A stretch of DNA of 64,000 nucleotides, from NCBI RefSeq assembly GCF_016920785.2, contig NW_024609955.1:868001-932000 (forward strand), given 5' to 3'. Below are positions 1 through 9,973 of this stretch, piece by piece. Source of the DNA: Ixodes scapularis (lineage: Eukaryota > Arthropoda > Arachnida > Ixodida > Ixodidae). Position numbers and translations under genes: made by a program. The notes below the pieces were generated by a model, which was given only the letters and a program-made list of their open reading frames with translations, had not been told where the DNA came from and made no database searches. How positions within the stretch are numbered: position 1 is the stretch's first letter; each line of letters begins with the position of its first letter.

Positions 1-37
1 TTGGCCAATGGGTCTCATCAATTGGAATTTAATAACT

Positions 38-140
38 CGGAGGCATCCGGTTTAGAGAAGCTCGCTTTAGCGAACGCCGTTTTATCGACCCTGGTTTATC
101 GAATCGGGAGAACCCAGTTTAGAGAAGATGGCGATGAGCT
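38..140 (+). repeat. Partial copy of a dispersed palindromic MITE (left arm)
   Basis: The words GTTTAGAGAAGCTCGCTTTA and GCGAACGCCGTTTTATCGA recur with small changes at about 27,715 and 30,018, and in inverted form at about 28,740-28,850 and 30,230-30,345. Only the left arm is present here. No matching right arm is seen nearby, so this is a fragment. The long open frame over positions 1-417 covers this repeat and is not a convincing gene. Confidence 0.6.
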
Positions 141-391
141 TCCCTTTAGCGAGTTCGGCTGCCATTTGGCAGGGATAAATTGGTTTTCTGGAAACCCAAC
201 TGGTACCAATTTTAAATTCGAATTGGAATCTAATGGATATTCTCAACTGGAATGTCATATGCAAATTAACCTTCAGCACCAGCATCTTCTTTGCCAAGTA
301 TATTTTGTCCCTTCATCAGGGAAAGCAACTGGTGCGATAGTTTCGTTTAACCGTGTCTTTCATCTATTCTGGGTTCGGGGCAGCCGAAGCG

Positions 392-693
392 AAAACAACC
401 GCATCTCCACGTGGTGAATGATGTTGATTGAGGCGAAGCTCTGGTGGTGCTTGTCTGCGTAGACGCTGAGCCGCAGCATGCCGAGCCTTTCGTTCGTTAT
501 CATCCATGTCACGCTGCGGTCAAATGCTCAAATGCTTATAACCACGTCCCATACCACACATTCTCTTTCTGACATGCATGGATGAAAACGAACGAAAGGC
601 TCGGCCTGCTGCGGCTCAGCGTCTACGCAGACAAGCACCACCAGAGCTTCGCCCCATCAACATCATTCACCACGTGGAGATGCGGTTGTTTTT
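392..693. repeat. Large inverted repeat (arms of about 118 bp)
   Basis: Positions ~392-509 and ~574-693 are near-perfect reverse complements around a spacer of about 64 bp. Shared words include CCGCATCTCCACGTGGTGAA and GCTCTGGTGGTGCTTGTCTG. A transcript would fold into a long hairpin. Part of the same sequence (gagcttcgccccaa, catcattcaccacgtggaga) recurs at 15,318-15,366, so the family is dispersed. This may be a foldback or MITE-type element; no target duplication was identified. Confidence 0.75.
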
Positions 694-964
694 TGCCCTA
701 CACGAGCACGGGAGCATGTGCTCACGTGCTCGTGAGCACGAGCACCCGACGCCAGACATCGGATGGACATACGGACATCCATGGCTAGCCCCTAAGGAGC
801 TTCGCCCCTAAAAAAAAGAAAAAGCGCGCTGTCCCACAAGCCCGCTGGCGGGACAGCGACCTTGGTCGGAAAAGCGTTATCTGTCCCCGTCTAAATGAGA
901 CATCAGGGCCCGTTTGCTCGAAGCCGGTTAACTTTAACCGGGGTTAAAAGTTAACCGCCCTTCC

Positions 965-2010
965 CTCCTAGGTACCCACAAGTACCTAGCCAAGTTTGAC
1001 GAGGGCAGGATGAGCGGTAGCTTTGTGTTTTATTATGGGGTGGTAGCTGGTGTTACCTACTGGCTGTAGCGAATATACGTGGCTTCCGTGGAAAGGTTAC
1101 CGAAATGGGGGGACCCAACAAATGCGCGCTGCCTGGCTTTCGCGATGCAGCGCGGCATACATTTGAGCTTAAGAAACAATTTTTATTGCTCGTGGTACAA
1201 ACAATCGCCAAGGTAAAACTAAATTAACCCTTGTTTGGAAATTTTCTAAATATTTGGCTGCATGAAGTGAAGAAAAGCCTCGTGAAATTTCCTTCCGAGT
1301 TCGAAAGAGGACGACGAAGTTGAGTCCTAGAAAGGATGACAAAGAAGTGAACAGTGAAAGGCGGGCGGTATACTGGCAGCATGGTTGGCCAGCGAAGAAC
1401 TGTATATAACACCGTCATAAATTGAAAAACCTGGAACTCGGCTCCACTGAAAATCGACCTATTAGTAAATTACCCGAACATCGAGAAGAACGCTGACAGT
1501 GTAATTCTACGATCCGCGCGCGCTGGCGTTCCACATTTGGAGTAAATAATCATAATAAATCTTTGACGAACGCGCGTGCACGGCAAAATTTGTTTTAGGC
1601 TTTTTGCTTCAGAACAGTTATTACTGCAGACGCCAGCAGGTGCAGCGCGTGTAACTACACCCGTAGCATGCACCTCGGTGCCTTTAAAATTTAGCAAAAG
1701 GTCTATGGGAACGCTGTCTGCTTTTCTGTGCTATCAATACCCGGCCGATTGAGTCAAGGCAGTCAATCCACTTTCCAAAGACGTTGCCATGCCGACAACT
1801 ATCGCGTTCATTTAGGCTTAGGAATGGCCAGAGTCGAAAGTCTATCTAAAAAATGTGGCGAAGTCTTTGTTCATGCTTTGCGTTTTAAGTGAGGTAAGGC
1901 AACGCGAAAACCTCCTGCACGATTCATTGCTGACTAACGCGCCTGCTACTGCAGCTACTACGACGTATTAGTTCCATAGCGAGCGGCGCCCACTCAGCCG
2001 GGGGGTCCTT
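965..2010. other. Interior of the composite element, no gene recognised
   Basis: This stretch lies between the left end of the 906-4,337 element and the nested foldback array. It contains no long open frame, no recognisable protein motif and no clear internal repeat. Short frames at 1,224-1,418 and 1,470-1,697 on the minus strand look random. Confidence 0.5.
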
Positions 2011-4218
2011 ATCATTTCGTCGAAACTCGTTTCGTGGAATTACGTTTCGTGGACAACTTTTCGTGGACACACGTTTCATGGACACACGTTTCGTCAACAA
2101 TCGTTTCGTCGACAGCACCACCGTAAAACGCTTCGTCGACAAGTTTTTTTTTTTTTTTTGCGGTTTTGAAAGGAATGCCGGAAACTTAAGGTACATGCGC
2201 TTGTAACGGATGAAAAAGACGATGCCTAGCGCAGTTGCTCTCCAAGGTGAGCGACTGCGCTACCCTCTCGCTCTCATCCGTGTCAGATGGAAAAGCAAGA
2301 GCGCGCAGGACTTCGAGCGCGGCCTATTCGGATATTTGCAAATTCCGATGCCCGCTTATAGAACCGAAAGTTACTGGAAGAAGAAAAGCGGTGGAGAAAA
2401 ATATGCGTAGGCACAAAGCAAAACTTCGATCCAATGGTGGGTTGCGGAAAAGGGCGTAAACACTGTATTTTTTTTTATATTGGTTATTTTTAAACAAAAA
2501 TAGAGCTTGCAGTTTTTTATCAATATATCAATTGAAATTAAGCATGTTCGTTACCCTCAATTTTTCAAAAGGAAAAGTGATGCAGTGTTTGACTGGCTAC
2601 TGCGACTTATACGCGAAGAAAACTTTGCAATGCAAAAAAATAAACAAATAAACACGAGAATTGGTAACAGATAAATAAAACAGTACACTAAGTTTAGTCG
2701 TATTACACAAAGTAAACCATAGTTCATATCAAATGTGCATCTTAATGCATTATAAAGCTTCTCTCGAACAGCCGCCACGTGTAAGGCCTTGGAGGCGGTA
2801 GTACCACTATACTCCGCGACAACTTTTCTTGGCAATGAACTGGAAAGTACAGGCCGCGTTCCCTCTCCCATTTTGAGTGTACGCAGGCTCTCCTCCTCCC
2901 CCATTTCCGGGGAGAGGAGAAGAGCCTGCGTACACTCAAAATGGGAGAGGGGACGCGGGCCTGTACCTTCCACTGCATTGCCAAGAAAAGTTGTCGCCGA
3001 GTATAGACGAAATCTGTCGGCAGCAGCCGACTGGTCCTCACACGCGACATTAAATTGTTCTTTTATCGATGCCAGCTGACAGATACCTGGGGCAAGTTCA
3101 TAGCTCGTTTCATAAAAGAGCGGCTTCCAAATCTAATGTTCTTTGGTCACATATCGGTTTTTCTGCATGCAAAATTTCAGTACAGGCATAACATATGCAG
3201 AACTATTGTGTTATTCATTATCCAGAAGCTAAATATGCTAAAGACTAAAAATCGCATGCGGTCTGGTAAGTACAGTACGTTGAATACCCAGTGTCTGGAG
3301 GTGACAACAACCGTGTTTTATTACCGTAAAAGTAAACCACGCGTAGGAAAATGCTCAGTCTCTTTCCAAGTTTATTGCTAGCGGCTAAGACCAGATGCCA
3401 ATTAGCTTGAAAACCGATTTTATGCCATTTTCAACGGTAGGAAGGCTGTGTGCACCGCAAACAGGCCTCGTTTATTCTTTCAAATTTTCTTTAAGAGCTT
3501 CAGTGTTTTGATGTGTTAACTATCTATGCTATGTTCAGGTGGCTCTTGAGGATTCTGCCAAAAGACGTGACGCGCGGAAAGATACGCCTGCTCTGGAAAT
3601 GACCCAGCCATTTTTTCAAAAGGAGTGCCGGCGGCCAGCTCGCGAAGGGTTGCATTCGATGACGTACAGACACCTCGATCACGTATGCTGCCGAAAGCGT
3701 AGCCCTCAAGAGCAGCGCATATTGTTGAAAGTTTTGAAAATCTAATTCGATAAAGGACACTGGCCGATAACAAAACTTCCCGGCTTTGACAACGCTTCCC
3801 CAAAGGTTCGGGCAAAGACACGAGCGAAACCATTCAAATCGCAAGCTCCGAAATCAGTGCAATCGGCGAGCCCCCCCCCCCCCCAAAAAAAAAAAATATA
3901 TATATAGGTAAAAAAAAAAATTGCGATAATTTAAGTTGGTGAGGCAAGATGGCTGCACACTGGTTCGCCATACTTGGCCCAGTCGGCCATCCTTCATCCA
4001 TCCATCCATCCAACACAAGGCAGCGCGCCGCGCAGGCGCAGAGGTCGCGAGGAGGCGCAGCTGGCAGAGAGGAGCTGGCAAAGCGAGCTGTCGACGAAAC
4101 GTCGCAACATCTGTCGATGAAACGAGCGGGTGCTCCTTTCCACGAAACGATCTGTCGATGAAACATCGCAGTGTCGACGAACTGATTTGTCCATGAAACG
4201 TCGTTCGACGAACTGATT
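2011..4218. mobile_element. Foldback-like element with CGTTTCGTCGACA-array ends
   Basis: Positions ~2,011-2,144 hold imperfect tandem units of the form (A)CGTTTCGTSGACA. Positions ~4,088-4,218 hold the reverse complement (TGTCGACGAAACG, TGTCGATGAAACG, TGTCCATGAAACG). Arrays of short direct repeats inside inverted terminal repeats define foldback (FB/Galileo-like) architecture. A related solo right array lies at ~39,373-39,497, so the family is dispersed. The core has a large palindrome (2,807-3,006), poly-C/poly-A and no transposase. Exact ends and target duplication are unresolved. Family assignment is inference. Confidence 0.65.
2807..3006. repeat. Near-perfect ~200-bp palindrome
   Basis: The left arm (from CTATACTCCGCGACAACTTT) and the right arm (ending in AAGTTGTCGCCGAGTATAG) pair along about 95 bp with few mismatches and an apex near 2,903-2,909. 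Words such as CCTCTCCCATTTTGAGTGTA and its complement appear in both arms. A transcript would be almost entirely double-stranded. Several overlapping open frames here are products of the palindrome, not genes. Confidence 0.85.
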
Positions 4219-4366
4219 GCCACCGCCGGGGCACCGCCATGTTTCCCCGCCGTCCTTACTCTGCCGGTCACGTGACCGAAAATTCCTGGAAATCCGGTTA
4301 ACCGCGGTTAGTTAACCAGCTTCGAGCAAACGGGCCCAGGTCACTTTATTGAAGGCTAAACATAAA

Positions 4367-4464
4367 ACAGCGCAAAACAACGAGGACTAGTTCCACAGGA
4401 CTAGTGCAGCGCTCGTCCTGTGGTGTTTGTCCCTTTCCTTAGTCCTCTTCGTTTTGCGCTGTTG
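4367..4464. repeat. Inverted repeat resembling Penelope-like terminal sequence
   Basis: AACAGCGCAAAACAACGAGG (from 4,367) is matched by CCTCTTCGTTTTGCGCTGTT (to about 4,463). Between them is a second small palindrome (gaggactagttccac / aggactagtgc). Strings of this kind resemble pseudo-LTR regions of tick Penelope-like elements. That link is from memory of family style and is tentative. Confidence 0.45.
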
Positions 4465-4868
4465 TACCTACATGACGTTTAACCAATCATAAACCTGAAA
4501 TTTTTTTATCTACTGTAGTTGCCCTTACAATTGCTTGAGCTCCTGTACCATCTGCTCAGCCTGTGAGTTGCCGGTGATGAGGTGCGCTGGTGGCTCAGAT
4601 GATATTCATGCAATAAATCATACCGTTGCCCAAACGAACCTTCATTAGCACTTCAATTGTGTCTGACAAAGACCATAGATACTTGATTACTACGCTCGAC
4701 GACATGCTGCTAACCACTCACACCTCCAGCCACTTGGTGTAAAACAACCTGAAATGCTTTTCCTTCCACTGAACCAGCAAAGCCTAAGTGAATTTCATTC
4801 CAGGCTGTTGGCCATTCTCAATGTGTCAGTGCTTTTAGCTTGGTTTTCTGGTTGTTTGGCATTGAGTA

Positions 4869-5808
4869 CGGGATCCAGACATTATGGTCCCAGACAATAT
4901 GGTCCCGCGGACAAAATGATCCCAGACAATATGGTCCCGGACAAAATGGTCCCAAGTGCTAGGCTGGACAAAATGGTCCCATGTCATTTTCGCGGCAATT
5001 TTCTTTTTTTTTTTTTCTTGCTTTTTTGCTTTATTTTTGATAAACATTTGTGACATGAGCCGTTGGTCATTTTGAAGTTACTTTTTTTATTGCTTGGTCT
5101 TCACAGGTTTATGTTATTAAGTGTGATTCGCAAAATACTTGTATATCGAGCCGTTTGTCAATCTAGAGTTTATATTTTTCACGCATAATTTTCGCCATTT
5201 GTACTACTTTTCGTGTGTTCAACTTGAGTTTCAACCAGTCTACTGAGAATTGCAACAGCAACTTCAAACAATCTGCACACAGTACGTACAAGGGAGCCGT
5301 ATCATGAATGACCCTCTGAAGGGCGTGGGCCAATTAAGTGCCGTTTCAAGATCGTAGACCTTTTGAATTGGAAATTGTGTTTTATGGCGTAAGGGCTGCT
5401 GGGGCCAAACAGCATCAAACAGGGGTAGACTTTTTGTGGGAGCGTAATAAAATGCGTCATGTGTTCAAAAGCATGTTTATTATTTTCCATTCTTATTTTC
5501 TAACATTGCATCGAAACATGCGGTATCTGCACAATAAATTGCCTTTATTCCCCCTATGACGAATCGACATGTCACGAATGGACCGTACTTCATATCTATC
5601 ACTCACCTTAAAAGTAATCGCTGCAGATATCAGCGACATTACAGACAGTGCGTCAGAAGTGTCAGAAATTTTACTTGGGACCATTTTGTCCAGGTTTGCG
5701 CTCGGAACCATATTGTTCGGGATCACATTGTCCCGGATGATACTGTTCGGGAATATTTTGCCCGGAACCATTTTGTCTGGGACCATATTGTCCGGGATCA
5801 TATTGTCC
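4869..5808. mobile_element. Foldback-like element with GACAATATGGTCCC arrays
   Basis: The left array (about 4,870-4,981) has seven to eight imperfect copies of a ~14-bp unit, GACA(A)WATGGTCCC. The right array (about 5,672-5,808) carries the reverse complement, GGGACCATWTTGTC, in a similar number. The ~690-bp core between them is AT-rich and non-coding. Arrays inside inverted termini again give foldback architecture, unrelated in sequence to the 2,011-4,218 element. A TA dinucleotide flanks both sides, but the duplication is uncertain. Confidence 0.7.
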
Positions 5809-5809
5809 T

Positions 5810-6744
5810 ACACTCTGCCATATATGCTATTTTCACCAATTCCTGGCCATCACATATATAGCTTCTGGCACAGGCTTTCATGGCAATTATTCTGCAGTAT
5901 ACGGAGCGCACCAGAGTCAGCGACCCAGAGCGTGGATCCACTGGTATCACAACACATGATCCCTGCCTTAAACAACATCATGTCACCAACACACTGATCT
6001 CACCAGCTATTGTGCACATGCTTGGTGACGCCATAACTGCTCACAGGGGACAGACGGCCGTGCACAAGACAGGTGGTGTCGTTTCGTATGCTGCACGCAC
6101 AGGCCCTCAGCGGGGTTATCGCGCGTGCACGGGACTGCAGTTCCCAGAATAAATAGCGGCAGCAGCAACGTAACAAAACTCTTGAATAGGTAAAAAATAT
6201 CCTCTCTGAGGCCTCCGACATTTCTACTCCAAACTGCGTCGGAAACGTGCGAAAGAGTGAAATTTTATGTGGTCTTTTCTGCCAGCTTCTGGAACATAAT
6301 TAGAGTCTGCTGCAGGTTAAGAATAGCTCAGGAGAAGTCTCTGTCCCTCTCTCCCGACATTGGCGGAGCGAGCACTGGAGAGGAGCAAACCACCTTTATC
6401 ATGACAAGTAGAGGTGGTTTCCTCTTCTCCACTCTCATGCTATTCTTGACCTCCAACAAACTATAGCGCCCTTGTCAACACTTGCAACATGAGCAGAACT
6501 GTGGGAGGGTTGGGCTCTTCATTGCCCGCATGAAAGGCAGTCTGCTCAAAATGTCTGCGTTCAGATTCTTCGACGCACAGCTACAGGCAACACTGAATTT
6601 GATCAGTAACCTGCTGGCACCAGTCATCATCATGGATCGTCTTGATCAGCTTGAGGCAAGGATGCCGAAAACCTCGTCCTCGGAGTTTTCGTGCAGCGTG
6701 GACTCTGACGTACACTGCTGCAAGAGCCCGCAAAGAAAAAAAAG
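5810..6744. other. Non-coding stretch, nothing recognised
   Basis: There is no protein motif, RNA gene or clear repeat here. The short frames at 5,880-6,152 and 6,482-6,751 lack family resemblance. Confidence 0.5.
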
Positions 6745-6842
6745 TAATTAAAATAAGAACGCCGACTTGACATAACAGAAAAAACAACTTTATTAGACGT
6801 TTTTTTTTCTGTTATGTCAAGTCGACGTTCTTATTTTAATTA
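6745..6842. repeat. 40-bp-arm hairpin with A/T-run loop
   Basis: Positions 6,745-6,784 and 6,803-6,842 are reverse complements with one central mismatch (aacgccgac against aacgtcgac). They are separated by about 18 bp. The stem contains TTGACATAACAGAAAAAA and its complement. This may be a tiny MITE or snap-back duplication. Confidence 0.85.
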
Positions 6843-6915
6843 TGACGTCTCCCGGCTTTTGGAGTATTTTTGAAAAAAAAAGTGAAAGCCGTTTACAACT
6901 CCCTGAAACGCTGAA

Positions 6916-7726
6916 TTAGAGCGCAGCTCTTGAGGAGGAGGAGGGAAGGGTACTGGGAGGGGTGAAGCGACCTGGGGGGGTCACGTGACCTTGGCGGGTT
7001 GTGACCTTGAGGGGTCACGTGACGATGCCGATGATGTCATTAGTGACGTCACTGATGACGTCATCAGTGACGATGATGAGGCGGACTCTGATGACGTCAT
7101 CAGCGATGATGACGATGACGATGCGGATGTCGGTGACGTCATCAGTGACGTCACTGATGACGTCATCCGTGATTATGACAATGACGATGCGGATGCCGTT
7201 GACGTCATCAGTGACGTCACTGGTGACGTCATCGGTGATGATGACGATGGCGATGCGGATGCCGGTGAGGTCATCAGTGACGTCACTGATGACGTCATCA
7301 GTGATGATGACGACAATGCGGATGCCGGTGACGACATCTGGGAGGTCACGTGACATCGGCGGGGGGGGGGGGGTCACGTGACCCTGGGGTGGTCACGTGA
7401 CCTCGGGGTCACGTGACCTCAGGGGGTCACGTGATTTCAGGGGGTCACGTGACCTCAGGGGGTCACGTGACCCCCCTGAGGTCACGTGACGCCCCTGATG
7501 TCACGTGACCCTGGGGAGGGGTCACGTGACCTTGGGGAGGGTCACGTGACCTTGGGGTGACCTTGGGGGTCACGTGACCTTAGGATGACCTTAGGATGAC
7601 CTTGGGGGTCGCATGACCTTGGGGTGACCTTGGGGTGACCCTAATTACGCCGACGTCGACGCCGACGGCGACGGCGACGGCGACGCCGCTCAAGCCGGGA
7701 ACGGGCCCCTAAGAGCTGCGCTCTAA
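6916..7726. mobile_element. TIR-bounded element packed with CRE and E-box palindromes
   Basis: TTAGAGCGCAGCTCTT (6,916-6,931) is exactly inverted at 7,711-7,726, giving an 811-bp unit. Inside, about 7,035-7,340 holds 11 TGACGTCA octamers in GATGAYGTCATCAGTGACGTC-like words. Around them (6,981-7,020 and 7,340-7,580) are about 14 copies of GTCACGTGAC in G-rich context. A (CGACGC)n-like stretch precedes the right end. Frames through the CRE block encode only Asp/Val/Ser low-complexity peptide and are not genes. Superfamily is unknown, because no target duplication could be fixed. Confidence 0.7.
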
Positions 7727-7784
7727 AAAGGTCCAAGGCGCCTAGGAAGAAGGTTCCTGCTCAAGCTGAGTCAGCCGAAGACAC

Positions 7785-8640
7785 TGCAGTCGCTGACCAA
7801 CGTGACTGTCAGCTCGGTTTCTCAGCTGGGCGCGGACATCATCGCCTGGTTTCACCAGATAGATTTCTGGTTCCAGACGTTTAAAGTTGCACCAGGTGAG
7901 GCCATCCCATTGATTGTATCCAAGCTACCATCTAATTACTTCATGTGGATTAGGTACCACCTCAAGACAGCCGAGCTAACAACGTAGGAGCAAATGAAGA
8001 AAGCTTTCCGTCGTCGTTACAACCTGGACAACGAAGCTGGGATGAAACAAAAGATGTTCAGCACAAGTCAGCACTCGGGAGAGTCCTGCACCGACTTCGC
8101 CTTCCGTAAACTGGAGCTCATCTACGAGTGCAGCTACCCAGAGACGAAGGCGGAGAAATGCAAGGTTATCCTGGCCACACTCTTTCACAAAGCACGAAAG
8201 CATGCTTCGACAGGCGCTTTGCTTCGTTAAATGAGCTGCTGGACTCTTTCCTTGGCTTTGACCAGGTTGTCTTCAGCCAACCACAGACACTGGTTTTGGC
8301 TTTCGCTGCAGAGCCAGTGCAAGCTGTGTAGCTAGGGGCAAAGAAAGTGCGCTCCTTGCTGCTCTCGAAGCAGGCCGGTCACCGCCTCATTGGAACGCTG
8401 ACGACAGCAATCGTCACCAGCACCCTTTTGCAACAGAGAAGCAAGAGAAGCAGCATGTGTCACTTCAGCATGCGTCAAAAACTTCGCGGGACTTTCGGTG
8501 TTCTTCGTCCCAATAACCTGAAGTTCGTCCGCTCTGTCTCATTTGTAAGACGAGCGGCCACTTTGGGGGGGGGGGGGGGGGGGAGTCACACGATGCCGGC
8601 AAGAGCTGACCCCAAAATTTTTGGAATGGCAACGGCACCT
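7785..8640 (+). pseudogene. Ty3/gypsy-type gag remnant
   Basis: The frame starting near 7,785 reads a retrotransposon capsid-like region: GADIIAWFHQIDFWFQTFKV, then SKLPSNYFMWIRYHLK, then KKAFRRRYNLDNEAGMKQK and SGESCTDFAFRKLELIYE. It is broken by an in-frame TAG near 7,985, where the family usually has Trp, and by a frameshift near 8,200, after which NELLDSFLGFDQVVFSQP continues in another frame. A degenerate zinc knuckle (CLICKTSGHF) lies near 8,535-8,565 and then collapses into a poly-G run. Gag packages element RNA in cytoplasmic particles; this copy cannot encode a full protein. The gypsy-like assignment is inferred from gag style and the integrase tail downstream. Confidence 0.75.
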
Positions 8641-9008
8641 TGAGTCTGTTGAATTAATTGTTGACGAAGGAAAGTGGAAACCTGATGCCCCTACCGCCTG
8701 GAAGGATTCATCAGTAGTTTGTCACATCACCTCTGCTGCTGCAGTGGGCATGAAGACAATTAAGCTTAGCAATGCGGACACTGAGCCAATTTTGCATTGA
8801 TCAAGCCTTCTTTTGCCAGGGGACTTCTGTCTCAGAACCTTGGAAAGTTGTCAAACCTCAGCACCAACATTGGTGTCACATTCAACAGCGGTATGCAGCT
8901 CGGAAGTTGACCTCCAGAGAAATCAAGCTTGCTCGAGAAAAGCAAGAAAGCGACTTTGACAGTGGCACATGTATGTTCTTTTTAAGAAGGACTACCTCGT
9001 GTTGTGAG

Positions 9009-9187
9009 AGACCCCACTCATCAGAGTCAAGGCAACACTACGATTTACTGGCCCTCGCCAAATTGTGAGCCGGCTCTCTCCCGTGAACTGCGAGTTTGAA
9101 CTCGTGGACAGCACTGGCCGCGATGTAGTGCACGTGGAGAAACTGAAGCCGGTCGTCAAATTTGTGCAGCCTCTACCTGGGGACTGA
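9009..9187 (+). pseudogene. Integrase C-terminal (GPY-like) fragment
   Basis: The frame PLIRVKATLRFTGPRQIVSR, then LSPVNCEFELVDSTG and VVHVEKLKPVV, ends at a TGA at 9,185-9,187. The order 'GP..I...LSPV.. .L....DVVHV..LKP' is typical of the C-terminal domain of Ty3/gypsy integrases. It sits about 370 bp after the gag remnant on the same strand. Protease, RT, RNase H and the integrase core are missing, so a large internal deletion joined gag to the end of pol. No LTR was recognised on either side. Confidence 0.75.
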
Positions 9188-9274
9188 ACTTTTGTAATGT
9201 GTAGCATGCAAACTTGTTTATACGGTTTCTTCTCATTTATCAAGTCGTATGTATATCATTATTGAATCATGTGT

Positions 9275-9676
9275 TTATTGCTCAATGCGGTATTTGTTTA
9301 GTGTTTGTCGCGTGGGAGAGTGATATATCAGGTTGACACTTAAAAACCTTGGCATGTGACGAGCTGCAAAAGAGACATTGCTCTGAAGCGGCTCGTGCGA
9401 GCGCTCATGATCGAAACAAAAGTAGTTTTGGCATGGCAGCTGATGACGTTGACATGTCTTTCCTGAGCACGGTGCCCATTTATCTTGATGACCGATCCAG
9501 ATCATCACAATAACATTACCCAGGTAAATTTCCACGATTGGTTTTCCTGCTAGGACTGTCTCCTTGTAGAGCTGGAAAGTTGCCGCGGCAGCCGAAATTT
9601 TCAAGAACATCCTTTTCACTCTGTGTAGTCCTTTGATGGTGTTTATGGTGAGCACATCTGCTGTATCCACCGTCAC
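9275..9676 (-). pseudogene. Ty3/gypsy reverse transcriptase fragment
   Basis: The minus-strand frame reads LTINTIKGLHRVKRMFLKIS, AAAATFQLYKETVLAG and IVEIYLGNVIV. It aligns by eye with the RT motif series 'GLY.FKRLPFGISSAPA.FQ...ETVL.G...V.YLDD.IV'. The catalytic YxDD is degraded to YLGN, so it is dead. It continues the protease/RT piece at 9,974-10,409 across a LINE-tail insertion. It is opposite in orientation to the gag/integrase remnant at 7,785-9,187, so the locus holds either two elements or one that was inverted. Confidence 0.75.
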
Positions 9677-9687
9677 ACACAGCTAGT

Positions 9688-9968
9688 GGAATGCCTTGTG
9701 GCTGGGGCCTCTGCTGTGGTCTGCATGGGGGTGGGTTGGGGCACAGCGATTTTTCTTACCTTCCCCTCTGGGTTATGATTATTCGTTGTTTCCATACGTG
9801 TATATGCATTATCTTGTACTTACGACTACTGTTTGTTTATGTTTACACCTACTCAGCAGCGGGCTAGCAGGTGAACATGCGTAAGGGTACTAACCTTTCT
9901 GTCTAGCCTTGCAAGCCGCTGAGTGGGCAAACTTTCTGGTGCAAATAAAATTATTATTATTATTATTA
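9688..9968 (+). mobile_element. 5'-truncated non-LTR retrotransposon 3' end
   Basis: A ~280-bp segment ends in AAATAAAATTATTATTATTA and interrupts the minus-strand gypsy pol. CTAGT at 9,683-9,687 is repeated at 9,969-9,973 as a short target duplication. The (ATT)n tail is typical of I- and R-type LINE 3' ends. No coding sequence remains, so the clade is uncertain. Confidence 0.55.
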
Positions 9969-9973
9969 CTAGT

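Larger units (their letters stand above)
906..4337. mobile_element. Composite DNA element with GGGCCCGTTTGCTCGAAGC termini
   Basis: The left end (906 onward) reads GGGCCCGTTTGCTCGAAGC followed by GGTTAACTTTAACCGGGG. The right end (about 4,290-4,337) is the reverse complement, with GGTTAACTAACCGCGGTTAA below the terminus. Flanking bases extend this to C(A/T)GGGCCCG, which is hAT-like, but no clean 8-bp duplication is visible. The 3.4 kb between them is mostly a second nested foldback-like element at 2,011-4,218. No transposase frame is visible, so it is nonautonomous. The reading as a single element is inference from the matched ends. Confidence 0.65.

Noticed and set aside
1..417. 138-codon open frame at the window start
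   Set aside because: It begins in a dispersed MITE and shows no protein family features.
4870..4981. CRISPR-like direct repeats
   Set aside because: Units are adjacent without unique spacers, are imperfect, and pair with an inverted array. The genome is eukaryotic.
6985..7381. 122-126 codon acidic or Met/Thr-rich open frames
   Set aside because: They translate the CRE-palindrome array; every frame is open because the repeat lacks stops. No domain is present.
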